NCBI GenBank assembly: GCA_947623455.1
Contig: OX392543.1
Coordinates: 21,326,757 to 21,390,756 of the forward strand
Length of the DNA stretch: 64,000 nucleotides
Direction of reading: 5' to 3'
From: Mimachlamys varia
Taxonomy: Eukaryota; Mollusca; Bivalvia; Pectinida; Pectinidae
The translations under genes were made by a program, and so were the position numbers. Below, piece by piece: positions 46,370 to 58,314 of this stretch (positions within the stretch are counted from its first letter, which is position 1; every line of letters begins with the position of its first letter). Under the pieces are notes generated by a model. It saw nothing but the letters and a program-made list of their open reading frames with translations, was not told the DNA's origin and did not search any database.

Positions 46370-47160
46370 TAATACTTAAACTAAAATTGCGCTGAAGAGT
46401 ACAAAATAGATACATTTATATATGTTTTTAATATGTTCTCTTTACATTTTTATTCCATGTTCCAGACGAAGCCGTACATGTACATGATCCGACAGTAGGA
46501 CAGTATGGTTCCCTGTAACCATTAACTAGGCTACAGGAAACGTTCGATTGATGTACTTTTAAGACACGAGTTGAGTAATACCCCGCCATTATTGGCTTGT
46601 CACAAACAGGGATTAGCAAGAGATCTCAATATTTTATGTCAACAGTCGTTGTAAAATCCTGTTATCTTCTGTGATTAATTTAACGGGACGAAAATCTCCC
46701 ACATTTGTCGGTATGAGTGCAGTATTGGAATTTTGACACCAGAGAAATATTTGCTGCAAATGGATGGACATACATTGTACAATATGTAGTAAACGTTCGT
46801 ACAGAGTTTTTTCAACAATACTTAACCATTCTAACTAATACCATTATTGTAATTATAAGTTCTAAACGGAAGCAATTTAGTGTCGATTACGTGAAACGGT
46901 TCAGATCATTGCGTAATTTAACGAACTTCAACGTCATCAATGTTTCATAGTGTTCACATGAATTATTTTGTATTTCGTTTGACGTCATCACTTGTCATTA
47001 CTACATAAAATAGCACATTAAAGCTAACGATCTCTTTTCGATAATCAACATTAGCCCGAAGTATATACATGTAAATAGAACAGATGTGATAATCAGGTTA
47101 AAATAGTCAATAATAAGGCCAAAGTAAACAAAATATTTCTTTGTGTCCAGCGTCCCTGGA
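46370..47160. other. No gene seen
   Basis: A+T-rich. The 77-codon frame at 46717-46950 has a hydrophobic stretch but no homology that I recognise. Confidence 0.45.
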
Positions 47161-47164
47161 AAAA

Positions 47165-48060
47165 AAACCCAGAAAATACTGTAGCGTCAATCAAACCAAA
47201 ATCCAAACTCAAACAGGGATTAGCAAGAGATTAAACTTTGGGCAAAATATAATCAGAGAAAAGATTTACAAGGAGAATAAGACCATGTGTTCCGGAAGAA
47301 TAGCGTCTTCTGCTTCATCGAAGACACCTGCCTTGTAAATCTTGGTAACATCTAAGTAAACATCAATCCTCAAATTGAGAACCGAGTCATCATTGTCAAT
47401 CACAAAAAAAGTATATTTATATATAAGCACACTAATTATAACAAACAAACTCAAAAAACGTCAATAATCACACACAAAGATACAAAATAGTTCTCGATGA
47501 GATCAAGTTGTCGACCATAATCTTAAAACTTGCCGATAGTCTTCATCAACCTGTATATCTCGAATCCCTGTGTCGTAAGTTTGTTGGTCAGCAGCTGACA
47601 TCTTTCACGAAAATATCAATATTCAGAGAAGCCTTAGAATAACCAATCAACTTCGACATGGGATTGAGAAACAGGGATGTTAATATCAAGAAAGGGAAAG
47701 TTCACGATAAGAACATCGATATCGTCACGTTTATCATACAGCTTAGTAAAACGCTGGCCTCGTTGGTCCTAGTTTAAGTAAAGGTCGAGGGAAGAGGCTG
47801 GTGAAGGAGAGTCTGTTGTGTCTTTAATCGCAAGTTCAGTAGGGAATATACGATCGACTAGGTCAGCAAACATTTTGTTGTTTAAAGAAAACACATAGTC
47901 GATTTGGAAAGGTTTTTGTAACCTGTCCTGATAAGCCGTTTTGACAAATTCAGTCTCGTATGAAAACAAAAACAAGTCAGCCATAAATGGGGCACAGTTA
48001 GTGCCCATTGTAATGTTTTGTTCTTCGATTGTATTACAAACTTGATTCGTTTAAACAATC
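47165..48060 (-). pseudogene. RT retroelement, longest relic (RT C-half plus 3' region)
   Basis: The most informative copy. On the minus strand, 48008 to 47769 is open for 79 codons. It starts MGTNCAPFMADLFLFSYE, a conserved RT palm block. It continues to a YIDD-box position reading QIDYVFSLNN (the second Asp is lost), then VDRIFPTELAIKDTTD and SLDLYLN. Past a stop, shifting frames give TKLYDKRDD, a NFPFLDINIPVS block, CQLLTNKL, TQGFEIYRLMKTIGKF and a final DL. The non-coding 3' region follows to 47165, with the conserved cgtcttctgcttcatcg block and a diverged terminus (gaaaatactgtagcgtcaa). The missing catalytic Asp, the stops and the frame shifts make it inactive. The motif set is that of a widespread animal retroelement RT; I suspect Penelope-like but cannot settle the class. 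Any upstream part beyond 48060 is not recognisable. Confidence 0.85.
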
Positions 48061-48064
48061 TAGA

Positions 48065-48808
48065 TCAAGCTTTTAGACAAAAATATATTCGAGTATTTCA
48101 GAAATTCATAGTAGTAGTATTTATTTATGACTTTTTTTAGTTTGATTGATAGTATTGAATTACACTCATTCGTTATCAAATTAACTAAATGTACTACGTT
48201 TCAAAGAAATGAAACCACTCAGTATGGGCTTTTGTTTCCAAAACAATTGCTTTGTAATTGATTTATTTGATGATGGAGGAACTATTTGCGATTCTGGCAG
48301 TCCGATATATTTCACTTTGGCATAACCCGCCGAGAGGAACCTTACATTTCTGTCAGTTTCATTATCTCAAAGAGAAAGGCACTTGCTTGAAGACTATGGT
48401 TTGGAAACATATAACACTAACAGAATAATGAGCATTAAATGTTTTTTTAAAATAGTTACTTACATTTTTTTTTTATTATCGGTAGTATTTACAATGTTTT
48501 TTTTATGGAGTACGAGAAATTTCCCATTTTTATCAGCCATTGATTTGTAGCATGCATTTATTGAATAATTGGATGTTGCTCAGTTCGATTTCATTGGCCG
48601 ATGAATTGAATTAGTCTTGAAACAAATAGTTATATAACGTTGCTTTGTGTTGATCTTGAACTATTTCAAAGCACTGCAGGTTTCGAATTGGTCCAGCCTA
48701 AGTAAAAATTAAAATATCGATATGTACAGCACATTTGTTTCTCAATTAGGAAATTTTCCCTCGAGAAGATTTACTATCATCACACTTACTACATATATAA
48801 TATTAGAT
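48065..48808. other. No gene seen
   Basis: A+T-rich with poly-T tracts. No recognisable upstream RT domain was found here, which sets the 5' truncation of the relic at about 48060. Confidence 0.5.
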
Positions 48809-48810
48809 TC

Positions 48811-48935
48811 GAAAGATGACGTAACACACACATGCTGCACCTTTTAAATTTAGTAATAGATACAATTTGCCGAAAAAATGAATTATAAACCGCATCATAC
48901 AGCTGTTTCGTCCTCCTAGGAAGGGTCAGGTGCAT
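48811..48935 (-). repeat. Hammerhead-ribozyme repeat, copy 2 (core broken)
   Basis: Closely matches 5362-5490: gaaagatgacgtaacacaca, catgctgcaccttttaaatt, tagtaatagatacaatttgc, cagctgtttcgtcctcctag. The hammerhead spans 48893-48934. Stem II's outer side, GAAAC, stem III and the stem I return (TGATG) are intact, but CTGAAGA-GT reads CTGACCC-TT, which destroys the GA of the core. The repeat ends abruptly just beyond it. Confidence 0.75.
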
Positions 48936-48939
48936 AAAA

Positions 48940-50595
48940 CCCCCTTTATTTTATGAATTTAGAAGTAAAATTAAACTTGTTATGTATAATTTTAAATAGT
49001 TTTCTACGAAAATATTCATTTAAGCAAGGGTAATCGACAAGGTACCAGAGAAACCAACTAACACGTTGGATATCAGCCGCGTGGCATAATAACTATCAGA
49101 TTTTTCTTTTATTTTGTTTGGCGTCTAGCTATGGACAGGTAAGGTCTTTTAATGACGATAATAGGACCATGTATTTCAATGTTTCTATTTTCTTCATTCC
49201 AAATGCAAAATACAGCATATAGGATTTCTACTATGAATATAAGCAATGTTACAATCCATTTATGTAAGATGGCAGAGAATATAAAAGTACAATATGGCAT
49301 CAATATTGTCAATATACGAAAAAAAATATATAATTATCAGTGACACAAAGCAGAAACATGCACTGTTAATCAAATATAAATTCATTTAGATGTAGCATAA
49401 ATTTAATACTTACTCGGGTTTCTAAATTGCTTTGAATTTCTGCTTGCAAATAGTTGTACTAATCGATAGACGGACGGACGACGGACATAATGTGTAAATA
49501 TAGATGAAAAAAATACTGAATAGGGCGCGATTTCGGGAACAGCAGTGTGGAACAGCAAACGCTTAACGCTAAATTGATCATATCTGATTAATTTGATTTT
49601 TAAATTAGAGATAATGAATAATAATTTGAAATGCGTAAACTAATCATGTCAATCTAGAATTGATAACAGCACATGGAACTTTTAAAATAATATTTATTTG
49701 AACGGAATATTTTACGAGGGTGTAGTCACGGAATCGGATTATGTAGTGCTCGGTTTTTTATTCATACACTGCAAAAACTGATGTAATAATACTCTCATGA
49801 ATTAATCAAATTATAAAAATGGATAAAGAAAAGTTTAAGAACAACACATGAAGATATAAACCCAAACAACGTTTTAAATCTTTGGTTTGGTTTCATGCTG
49901 TTATATGTATCACAGATTTCGTTAAAGTATTTTGTACATGTAAGATTTCGCGTAGATTCCACGGAAATGAAAGCAGAACATTAATAATTTGATACTGTTA
50001 AGCGAATACAATTGATATTTAATGCTAGCTTCTACGGAATGATACAGCTATGGTATAATAAAGCCAAATTAACCTATCTTAATTATAATTTTATTGTCAA
50101 CCATGGAACAGGAGAATTATTCGCGTGGGGAAAGATACGGCCCCTGTCTGTGTTTTTTATCTGGCGTTCAGCTATATTGAGGACATATATAACTATAGAC
50201 GCCACTTGCTTGATATCTATATAACGCTATGTGTCGGATTAGTGGTTTTATGATTTCCGACCGTTATTTTTCTTTTTATTTCCCATGGGACGTCGGCTCT
50301 TGGTCCGGTACTTAATTGCTTAAATAACATACGTCATTCGGCGGGGGTGTGTATAGCGACTTCACCCAACGTTTAGACAACAGTGACATATAATTATCGA
50401 AGTGTTCATATCCGGATATATTGTGGAGAATGGTGTCTCTTAAGTAATCTTCCCAGAGGATAAAACATAGGTTGAAAGATTAACGTGTAGATACAGCTAT
50501 CATCCGGAACAACCGCACTTTTTCTTCTGTGTGAAAGGCGCGAGGGTTTCCGAATAACAGATAAAAATGGACTGTACATTGGCATCTTTTGATGA
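48940..50595. other. No gene seen
   Basis: A+T-rich. Opposed frames at 49109-49312 and 49152-49343 and a frame at 50012-50224 have no recognisable domain. Confidence 0.5.
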
Positions 50596-50599
50596 TAAA

Positions 50600-50748
50600 T
50601 AAGAGAATACCGTAGCGTTAACAAAATCATAATCCAAACTCAAAATCGATTAAATCAGAGGCAAAATATGAACAAAGGAAAGATTTACGAGGAGACCATT
50701 GTGAAAGTGCAAGAGAATAAGACCAGGAATCCCGGAAGAGTAAGATAA
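50600..50748 (-). repeat. RT retroelement 3' end
   Basis: agagaataccgtagcgttaa, caaactcaaaatcgattaaa, aacaaaggaaagatttacga, and ccaggaatcccggaagagta. Truncated in the middle of the conserved block. Confidence 0.8.
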
Positions 50749-50749
50749 T

Positions 50750-51110
50750 AATGATTCCCACTCGACTATACTTGTATAATACACACTTGAAATGGTTACC
50801 AAAACTGCATGTTGTTAAAAGCGCTACTACTTTTTTTGCATGCTATGCATAAGGACTAAAAAGCTTTGTTACTATCGGTAACATTTCTTGTGATTTTAAT
50901 AAACGTACACAAAAGGATAATACATGATATTTGTTTTTGTTAATTTCATTGTATCATTTTATATCAAAGTTGAACCATGGCTGGATTAAGGTTGCGTTGT
51001 TTATGAGTGAATACGTGTGCATTTATGTGTCAAATGTATTGTAGTTATAGATAACATCTCGAGATAATACCCCAAAGCTGAAGGGCTGTGACAGTGCTAA
51101 AACGTCAAGG
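50750..51110. other. No gene seen
   Basis: A+T-rich spacer between two 3' ends of the same retroelement. Confidence 0.5.
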
Positions 51111-51114
51111 ATTA

Positions 51115-51345
51115 AAAAATAATTCAGAGAAAACCAAAGCGTCAACAAAATCATTATCAGAACTCAAAATCGATTACACTTTAGGCAAAATATGCACAAA
51201 GAAAAGATTAACACGAAGATCCTTGAAAAAGTACAGGAGAATAACACCAGGTGTTCAGGAATAGTAAGCTTCTTCTACTACATCGACGATCCCGCCATGC
51301 AAATCTAGGTCAGATCCAAGTAAATGGCATGGCCTCAAAGAGAGA
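51115..51345 (-). repeat. RT retroelement 3' end
   Basis: ttcagagaaaaccaaagcgt, gaactcaaaatcgattacac, caccaggtgttcaggaatag, a diverged cttctactacatcgacgatc, then ccaagtaaatggcatggcct. The last block is shared with 60940-60960. Confidence 0.75.
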
Positions 51346-51349
51346 ACTG

Positions 51350-52550
51350 AGGAATATTTCTCAGTCAGACTGAAGTAAACTTATAGTGTACAACGAACTC
51401 TTTTAGAACAGATTTCCGTGATTCCTTTGATTTTTCTTCTGGACCTACCCTGTATTATAGTTTAAATGTATATATTTAATCTTCGATTGACTATAATTGT
51501 AGTTAGCAACGTGTACGGTCTTCCGCAATAGATAGCACTGAAGACGGCCTATATAATAAATATTACTTTATATATCTAACAGCTGGTCTGATAATTGGAA
51601 AGGTAAAACATTATGTCAATTTCAAAGTACGTATTAGATATACAATACTGTTTCATTTAGCGGAATCGATAACATATATATCGTGATCGTGGCAGTGAGG
51701 GGGGGGGGGGGGCACCAGTAATTCGACAGAAGGTACCGCTCTGTACCAGGGATCGGAGCCCCTCGCTTGTATGATAGATATATACATGTAATTGTATATC
51801 ATAATATACATGTATAACACTATTGTATATCTTACAAGTACAAAACATGGATTAGAGTTTTGCATGAAATACAGACTCTAAACAATATCGCGTTTCACAA
51901 AATTGATTTCGTATTATTTAAAACCATCTTCGTCCAGGTATGACTCAAACAAGCGTGTCATTGAGTACTTTACTTGTTATGAATACAAAACACTGATACT
52001 ATTAGTTAAGTATTGAATTAGTGCTCAGCAAGGGAATAGAAGAGAGAAATAGAAAAGAATTCCCTTTGGAGTTAAGATAAAGCAAACATAACAATGACAA
52101 ATATAAGCCAAGTAATACGTGTACTATTTTAAAGATGCCTCTTTGGCGAAGCACTAATTAATAAATGGAAATATGATTTTGTTCTTAACAAGCTGCAGTA
52201 TATATTCCTTTTACCTTATTAACAGCTTAATGCAAAATGGAGAATTCATTTTTGGTAGAGGAATATAATTATTTTGCCCAAAAATAAGCTGCTTTTGATA
52301 ATTTGACACATTTAGTGGTTCTGATAATTTCTTTGGTAAAAAAATAAATGCCACATGTGTAAGTTCTATTTATCTTCATTAGGGGTGACATTTTGTACTG
52401 GAAATTAACCAGAACGCATTCAGTATGTTCAATGACTAAACATTCTAGTTTAGGTCCGAATATGATAATTATCAGTAACAAATTAGCATGTGCCGCCAAT
52501 ATTGATCACTCTAAGTAAAGCTAACCAGACTTTAACGAGCCCCCGTAACA
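51350..52550. other. No gene seen
   Basis: Contains a poly-G run at 51699-51712. The Pro-rich minus frames at 51653-51865 come from that run. The 76-codon minus frame at 52269-52499 has no motif. Confidence 0.5.
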
Positions 52551-52556
52551 TCTACC

Positions 52557-52788
52557 TGGGCGCAATTGCGTCAAAAGGTGACCAGCCTAACCAATAATTA
52601 GCGAACTTTTCATTTCCATGTAGCTTAAAAACCAAACCATTGCATTAACTGAAACTTTGCAGATATTAAATAGGATCAATTAACAGATAAAAATATGAGA
52701 TTTTATTTTGTGTATTGACAAAATTTTTAAAGGTTAAACAATGTCATTAATTAGTAATTAAGCTAACCACCCTTTGAACAAATGAGCC
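52557..52788 (+). mobile_element. MITE family M, copy 2
   Basis: Starts tgggcgcaattgcgtcaaaa, ggtgaccagcctaacc and ends ttaagctaaccacc, ctttgaacaaatgagcc. The interior matches 61191-61435, with ttagcgaacttttcattt, gcttaaaaaccaaaccat and ttttaaaggttaaaca. More diverged ends than copies 1 and 3. Confidence 0.8.
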
Positions 52789-52789
52789 T

Positions 52790-54340
52790 TGATGACAGCT
52801 GTTGGTTAGTGTTACTGTACACTGCAACAGAAATTGATGTGGAATCAATATCAGGAGTGATCGATTTCACCCACGAATTAATTGTAGACACACAAATTAA
52901 AAAGCTATGTTAGCTTAACGCTTATTTATAGAAACTGTCTCATGCACAATAATTGAATCTATTGTATGGTTTTTTTCTTAACATTTTTTGTATTGAAAAC
53001 AATCTAAAACTGAGAACAAAATAATACCCAATGCCTAATGATATGAAATAATAAATCACAATTACAAAAAATAATAACCTACACGCCAAGTTGATAAAAC
53101 TTTCCCCAGAATCATTTATACACTTCAGTATATATACCGTGGTATGTAACGATTGTTATTTAGAAATTAAGAAATTTACGATGGTAAAAGTCGACCACCT
53201 GAAACGGCCCTACCACTCAATATGTATACACCGACTCGACCCGGGTCACTAGCGGACGTTGAATATCTTTATACTCCGAATAGGATCTGCAGCAAAGTCC
53301 TGATGGTTCATAATTGATCCTGAGGAAACATTTGATATTAAACTAACGAGATAGGCTATCAATTATCCCACCATCATCAACTGATGTGTTTTATATAAAG
53401 ACTGTGTTATACTTTAGATCAACAAACTTTTTCACAGCTGGATATTGAGATAGACTTACTCAGTTATCCCTGAAGACCCATCGAAAAGGAAGTGAAAAGG
53501 AAGGAACAGTTCATTAAGAAACATCAGGAGTGAATGGGTTCATTTCCAAGTCCCATCTATTTACCAAACAAAGCAATACCTGATTAATACGTTATTATTT
53601 CGAGTTCGTACACCCATTTAAAAGTAGTTTCCTTATAATTATACTTGGTACCACACAAGCGTATGTCCTTATTATTCCGTGAACGAGATCGATTTCACCC
53701 TATTTGCACATCCTAACGTCAATTTAAAGCTGAACCATTGTGTTTAAATGCAGAGAGATTTTTTGTATTAACCTAGCGTGTTTTTTTAAGGGGCGAATGA
53801 TTATAAAGACATACAATATACACAGCTTGATTTTTCATGGTCCTCCTATCTACAAAACGTAATAGATTTTTCTTAAAAAATGTTTTCAGCATTTTACATT
53901 GATTTTGCATTAAATGGTAATTTGAGGCCTTATATGACTTGATCGATATTTAACCATTAAGAAATACACTGATTATAACCTAATTTGAACAGCAAACATA
54001 TTCATTTAGCTCAAAGTAAAGAACACGTGTTTTAGTTTTAAGGCTGTATCATATGTCGATCTACAACCACTAACCTCCTTTTGTAAAGAGCTCTAAATAG
54101 GAAAACCAGTTTCAATTTTGTTAACTAGCTCTTACTTAATTACCAAGTTGATAGGTGATAAGTTGATGTTGAAGTGCCTGGATGTTTAGGTAGAGCTACA
54201 GATACTTTCGCAATGCTTGAGTGGAAGTGTTACAATTTTTTTACACTGTACACACATGTACACCAGGGGTCGCGGTTATTTCGTCGCTATATTTGGAACA
54301 GGCTTTCCCAATTATTAAACTCACTACAACGGACATAACA
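52790..54340. other. No gene seen
   Basis: A+T-rich unique-looking DNA; no frame above about 70 codons, and no repeat family recognised. Confidence 0.5.
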
Positions 54341-54344
54341 TACG

Positions 54345-54540
54345 TGGTATCTAATTTGATATGGCGGGTGTAGTCCATGAAGCAGAAGACGCTTACCCTT
54401 CCGAAACACCTGGTCTTATTCTCTTGTGCTTTTACGAGAATCATCAAGTCAATCATTCCTTTGTTCCTATTTTGCCTTTATTTTAATCGATTTTGATTTC
54501 GGATAATGGTTTCGTACGATGATTTTGTATTCTCTGATTT
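54345..54540 (+). repeat. RT retroelement 3' end
   Basis: atatggcgggtgtagtccat, gaagcagaagacgcttaccc, ttccgaaacacctggtctta, a shortened cctttgttcctattttgc, aatcgattttgatttcggat, and the terminus attttgtattctctg. Plus sense, truncated 5' of the conserved block. Confidence 0.85.
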
Positions 54541-54544
54541 TTTT

Positions 54545-55480
54545 TCAAACACGGACTCCTACGTCTTGATATTTGTATTTTCGATTCTTGTTGAATTGAA
54601 AAAAAATTGTCGATTGACTAAAATTTAATTGTCTTTTTAAAGCTGAAAATTAATAAATGAAATAAATAAACAATGGAATAATATCATTGATAAATGATAT
54701 ACAGTAAACATCTTCCTATTGCTGTAAATTTTTACAAAATCAATAGCAAAAATTAGCCGCAAATTGGAACTCTTTTTCGTTTAAAATCAAACACAAAAGA
54801 CTGAAGCTCCTTAAATTTTAACATTTAGGACATCGCAAAAAATTTAATCAGTGATACCTTCACAACTTTATAATTAATTTTCCATTGATTGTACGCAGAA
54901 TGCGGCTCTCTGATTGGCTGAATTTTTTCTTCATACCTCTATGACAAAAAATCCTAAAATGCCGCAACAAAATGTGATGTCACAATACGGTAATTGACGT
55001 TTGGTATTGATTTGTAAAAAGGAATCCGTTGTTAGATCAGTCAAATTGTACATAAACATGTTTTAAATTTGAAAAATAAGTTTCAAAAATTAATTATAAG
55101 CGTGGATGTCAATTATTTTTTAAACTTTTCATAGTTTCAAACTTTTGTAACAATCCGCTACGCGGATTTATACAGTTTGCAATCAATTTTTTATCCTACC
55201 CCAATCAAACTAAAATATATTGTCATCAATGCTTAATTAAAATAAATTATGAATGCGACATCCACCCGAAATTCCAGCGGAAATGAAGTATTATTCTATT
55301 TTCAAAATAAATTTTAAAAAACTTGGACTCGTGATGGTAATGCAGTGAAATAATTGCCTAGATCACATCTGTTCAAAGTAAATAAAAGACAAACTCATCT
55401 AAAACTTATCGAAATTAAAAAGAGCTCGGCCAAAAATTGTCGTAATCATTTCACTTATTAAACAACTGTCATAAACTTAC
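54545..55480. other. No gene seen
   Basis: Very A+T-rich. Nothing recognised. Confidence 0.5.
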
Positions 55481-55484
55481 GGAG

Positions 55485-55656
55485 GAAGGTAAAACAAATT
55501 TACACGGACCTGATCAATAGGTCGAGGAAAACATGCGAGAAATCGGATGGGTTTAATATGTCTACGTACGAACTCGGTCGGGACCAAACAAACTGTTCGA
55601 CGAACGAGGGGAATTCGAGTAAACCGGGTTCCAGTAAGTGGAGTTATACTGTAGTT
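55485..55656 (+). mobile_element. DNA-transposon end fragment
   Basis: Ends cgacgaacgaggggaattcg, agtaaaccgggttccagtaa and gtggagttatactgta. The form (…ccggg-ttc…gga-gtt-a-actgta) is typical of terminal inverted repeats of Tc1/mariner- or pogo-related elements. The matching left TIR was not found, so this is probably a one-ended remnant. The 74-codon minus frame here shows no transposase motif. Confidence 0.45.
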
Positions 55657-55659
55657 GAA

Positions 55660-57195
55660 TCTTGTCAATGACATTAAAAAAAACATTATTTTAATTTGCA
55701 CCTATAAATATTCACGGTGTCTGAGATATTCAATTAGCAGATTTGTGCTTTAAAAAAATCCAATTAACCAAAATAATGAGTTTGGAGAAAACTGATAGTC
55801 TAAATTTAAAACTTCCGTGCTAGACAGCAGTATACGAAACAGGAAGCGGTTTCCCCACCCCTTTGACCATCAACTCTGCTTCAAATAGCTGTTATATATC
55901 GTGAAAAATGCGCTTTAGTTTCTTTTCTTTGTGCAGTGGACGATAAATCAGCTAGCTTTTCTCCTTGTTGAGTTTTTCTTCACAAATTGTCATGAACATT
56001 TTACGTTAGATGAAAGTTATTTGTTAACAAATGTTCCGTTGTATTCTAGCAATTCAAATTTCTATTTCAAATAATAATACATTTGTGTATAAAGCAAAAC
56101 GAATGGAATCTCGAAAGACAAAAAAAAAATATCATGCCGTTTCACGTGACTCTATCCCTCGCTACACATGCTGGTTGTGTTAGTAGATATGTAATTACCC
56201 TATGTAATTGTCTTCCGCGTCTCATTCATTCGATCTTTGTTACCAAATGTATATCCTGGCGATGGACGAGAATTCCTCATAAAATAGATTATGTGTCAAT
56301 AAGCCCAATTGTCGGCAAACACATACGGTAGGAATTCTAGCTGGGCGGGTGCCAGGTTGAAAGCCTGTCGGGATCAGTTATACGAACTTGGACATGACCT
56401 TAGACTAACTCTGTTTCTAATTTTCTGGAGTGTTGTTCTCGTGAATAACCTGAAGATTCATATGTACAAATGTACCAAGAAAAGTCTTAATTTATTTTAA
56501 CACCTGCCTTGCAGGTACCGGGGCGTAAGAATAATATACCTGCGCCCTATTAGCATGATCGTAAGAGGCGATCTACGCTTTGGATCGTTTCTTTTCTCTT
56601 CTCTTTAATAATCTTTCTCCTTCCTAGTGTCGCCTTTGACACAAATTCACAATTTTGACTTTAGTTGAGCATTCGCCCTTGTGAAGAATACTTTGGGTTA
56701 TGTCTCCTGGTTGAGATAAACCAATTGTAGTTACTTTTCCCTACATGACGCTCAGTATTACGGTAATGGAACGACTGGTTGACCTGTTGTCAGTATAATG
56801 TGACCGGTAGGGGTGTTCTGTCGGGGTCCTTCGGTATTATACTTCAGTATGGTAGCACTTTAAATTGGCAAAATTACCGGATTATCTTAAGGGGGCCTAT
56901 ACAAACATGCAGCTTCCTCCCAAAATACACACGCATTCAATACATAATCATCGCATACACTTAAAGAGTTGACTTTAACGATACAGTATGATACACCTTG
57001 GATATTTCCATATTCACTGGTGATTTGTGACAGTTAAGAACATAATAATGTTACCGTACACAATGTACACTAGGCTGTGTAAGAATTCAGAATACATGCG
57101 ACCTTATACTTGTGACTTCATAAGAGTCAAGCTTAAGGCTATACATTTGTAGTTCTTACCGGGGGATGGTGTTTATTTTTTTTTTTTTCACTTTG
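55660..57195. other. No gene seen
   Basis: Contains tagtgtcgcctttgacacaaa at 56625-56645, a possible fragment of the 8877-9597 element. Frames at 56083-56331, 56309-56500 and 56779-56964 carry no motif. Confidence 0.45.
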
Positions 57196-57199
57196 TTAA

Positions 57200-57365
57200 T
57201 TTTACGAAACAAGTTACATATCTCATATAAATCACTCTTGTTTGCCAAGACGTTAGTGCATGATGTTCTTATTGTGGGAGGAAACCGGAGTACCTGTAGA
57301 AAACCAAAGCGATATGGTAAGCGTAAGGCAAATGCGCTATCCACTACACAATCTGATCATGAGCA
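57200..57365 (-). repeat. SINE family B, internally deleted
   Basis: The minus strand reads a head (gtgtagtggatagcgcattt, gccttacgctt), skips the B-box part, then gttttctacaggtactccgg, tttcctcccacaataagaac, and a ggcaaacaagagtgatttat 3' part. It can be aligned to 35480-35715 on both sides of the deletion. Confidence 0.75.
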
Positions 57366-57369
57366 CCCA

Positions 57370-58235
57370 AAATTCATTTTTGGAAGTATTTATCAGTAAA
57401 TGTCGGGTTTTATTAAATTTCACAAGGTCCTTTTTATCTTTTTTTTTATACGGACGCATATATTTTAGGAAATACTTAATATTCCTATATTGTTTTCCTT
57501 GTTTACGTAGATATGGATTAAGCAAATCGGATTAGAACAACAGTATAATGTATCAGAAAAAGTAATTTCGCAATGACATTTCTTTAAAATCTAATCCAGA
57601 CCTACAGCAAGCTTACTACGACATTTATTGCTTAATAATCAATAATCGAAGGTTCTTTGTGTGACATTTGAGTTCTATAAATGTCAAATTTCTGGAATTG
57701 ATATATGTGTTTTAAGCGACAACTCTTAGATTGACAACCTTTGACATTACCCAGCGAAAAGGTTTCTTATAATTTGTTGCAGCTGGAGTTATATCTAAAT
57801 ATAGTGAAAACGATGTCCATACCAGTATATAGAACGTGTTCGTTCGCCCTCCAGGGGGGGGAACGCTAATGGGATAAAGAACATAATAGAAATATTTGAT
57901 CTTCTGATCCTAAATCTCAATAAATATACTTTATTATAGTTTAAGATCCCCAACCTACTGCCTTGGGAAGCGCTAGAGAGTTCCACTTTAGTGATTGATA
58001 CCTACAGTAGCACCAACACCCCCCCCCCCTCCCTTTCTTAATTCAGTGATTAAATTACCATAGTAGGTTTTTGCTTGCTATATATACACGTAACATTTCT
58101 CTTAAAACTGTATATTAAACCGAGCTTGTCAGAACGGCTATATTGTTAAAAGACTAGCTGCTCTACTCAAAACTATCTGGTCCTATTTTTTTTATACAAA
58201 TCTACTTTTAAGAGTCTGCGCATAGTTTTTTCTTT
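57370..58235. other. No gene seen
   Basis: Has a short poly-C run at 58018-58028. Frames are short and anonymous. Confidence 0.5.
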
Positions 58236-58239
58236 GGAG

Positions 58240-58312
58240 ATACTTCACCCCAGTTGAATCGAATTGGCGTTCGGATAATGGTTTTGTTGACACTTTGGTA
58301 TTCTCTGGATTT
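58240..58312 (+). repeat. RT retroelement terminal stub
   Basis: gttgaatcgaattggcgttc, ggataatggttttgttgaca, and ctttggtattctct: only the last 70 bp of the element. Confidence 0.7.
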
Positions 58313-58314
58313 TT

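Noticed and set aside
47769..48008. Intact small RT gene
   Set aside because: It is open for only 79 codons, the catalytic YxDD box is altered and the rest of the RT follows in broken frames.
51653..51865. Pro-rich minus-strand frames
   Set aside because: The proline run is the reverse strand of a poly-G tract.
53470..53495. ctgaagacccatcgaaaagg as a hammerhead
   Set aside because: There are only six bases between the core elements and no stem II.
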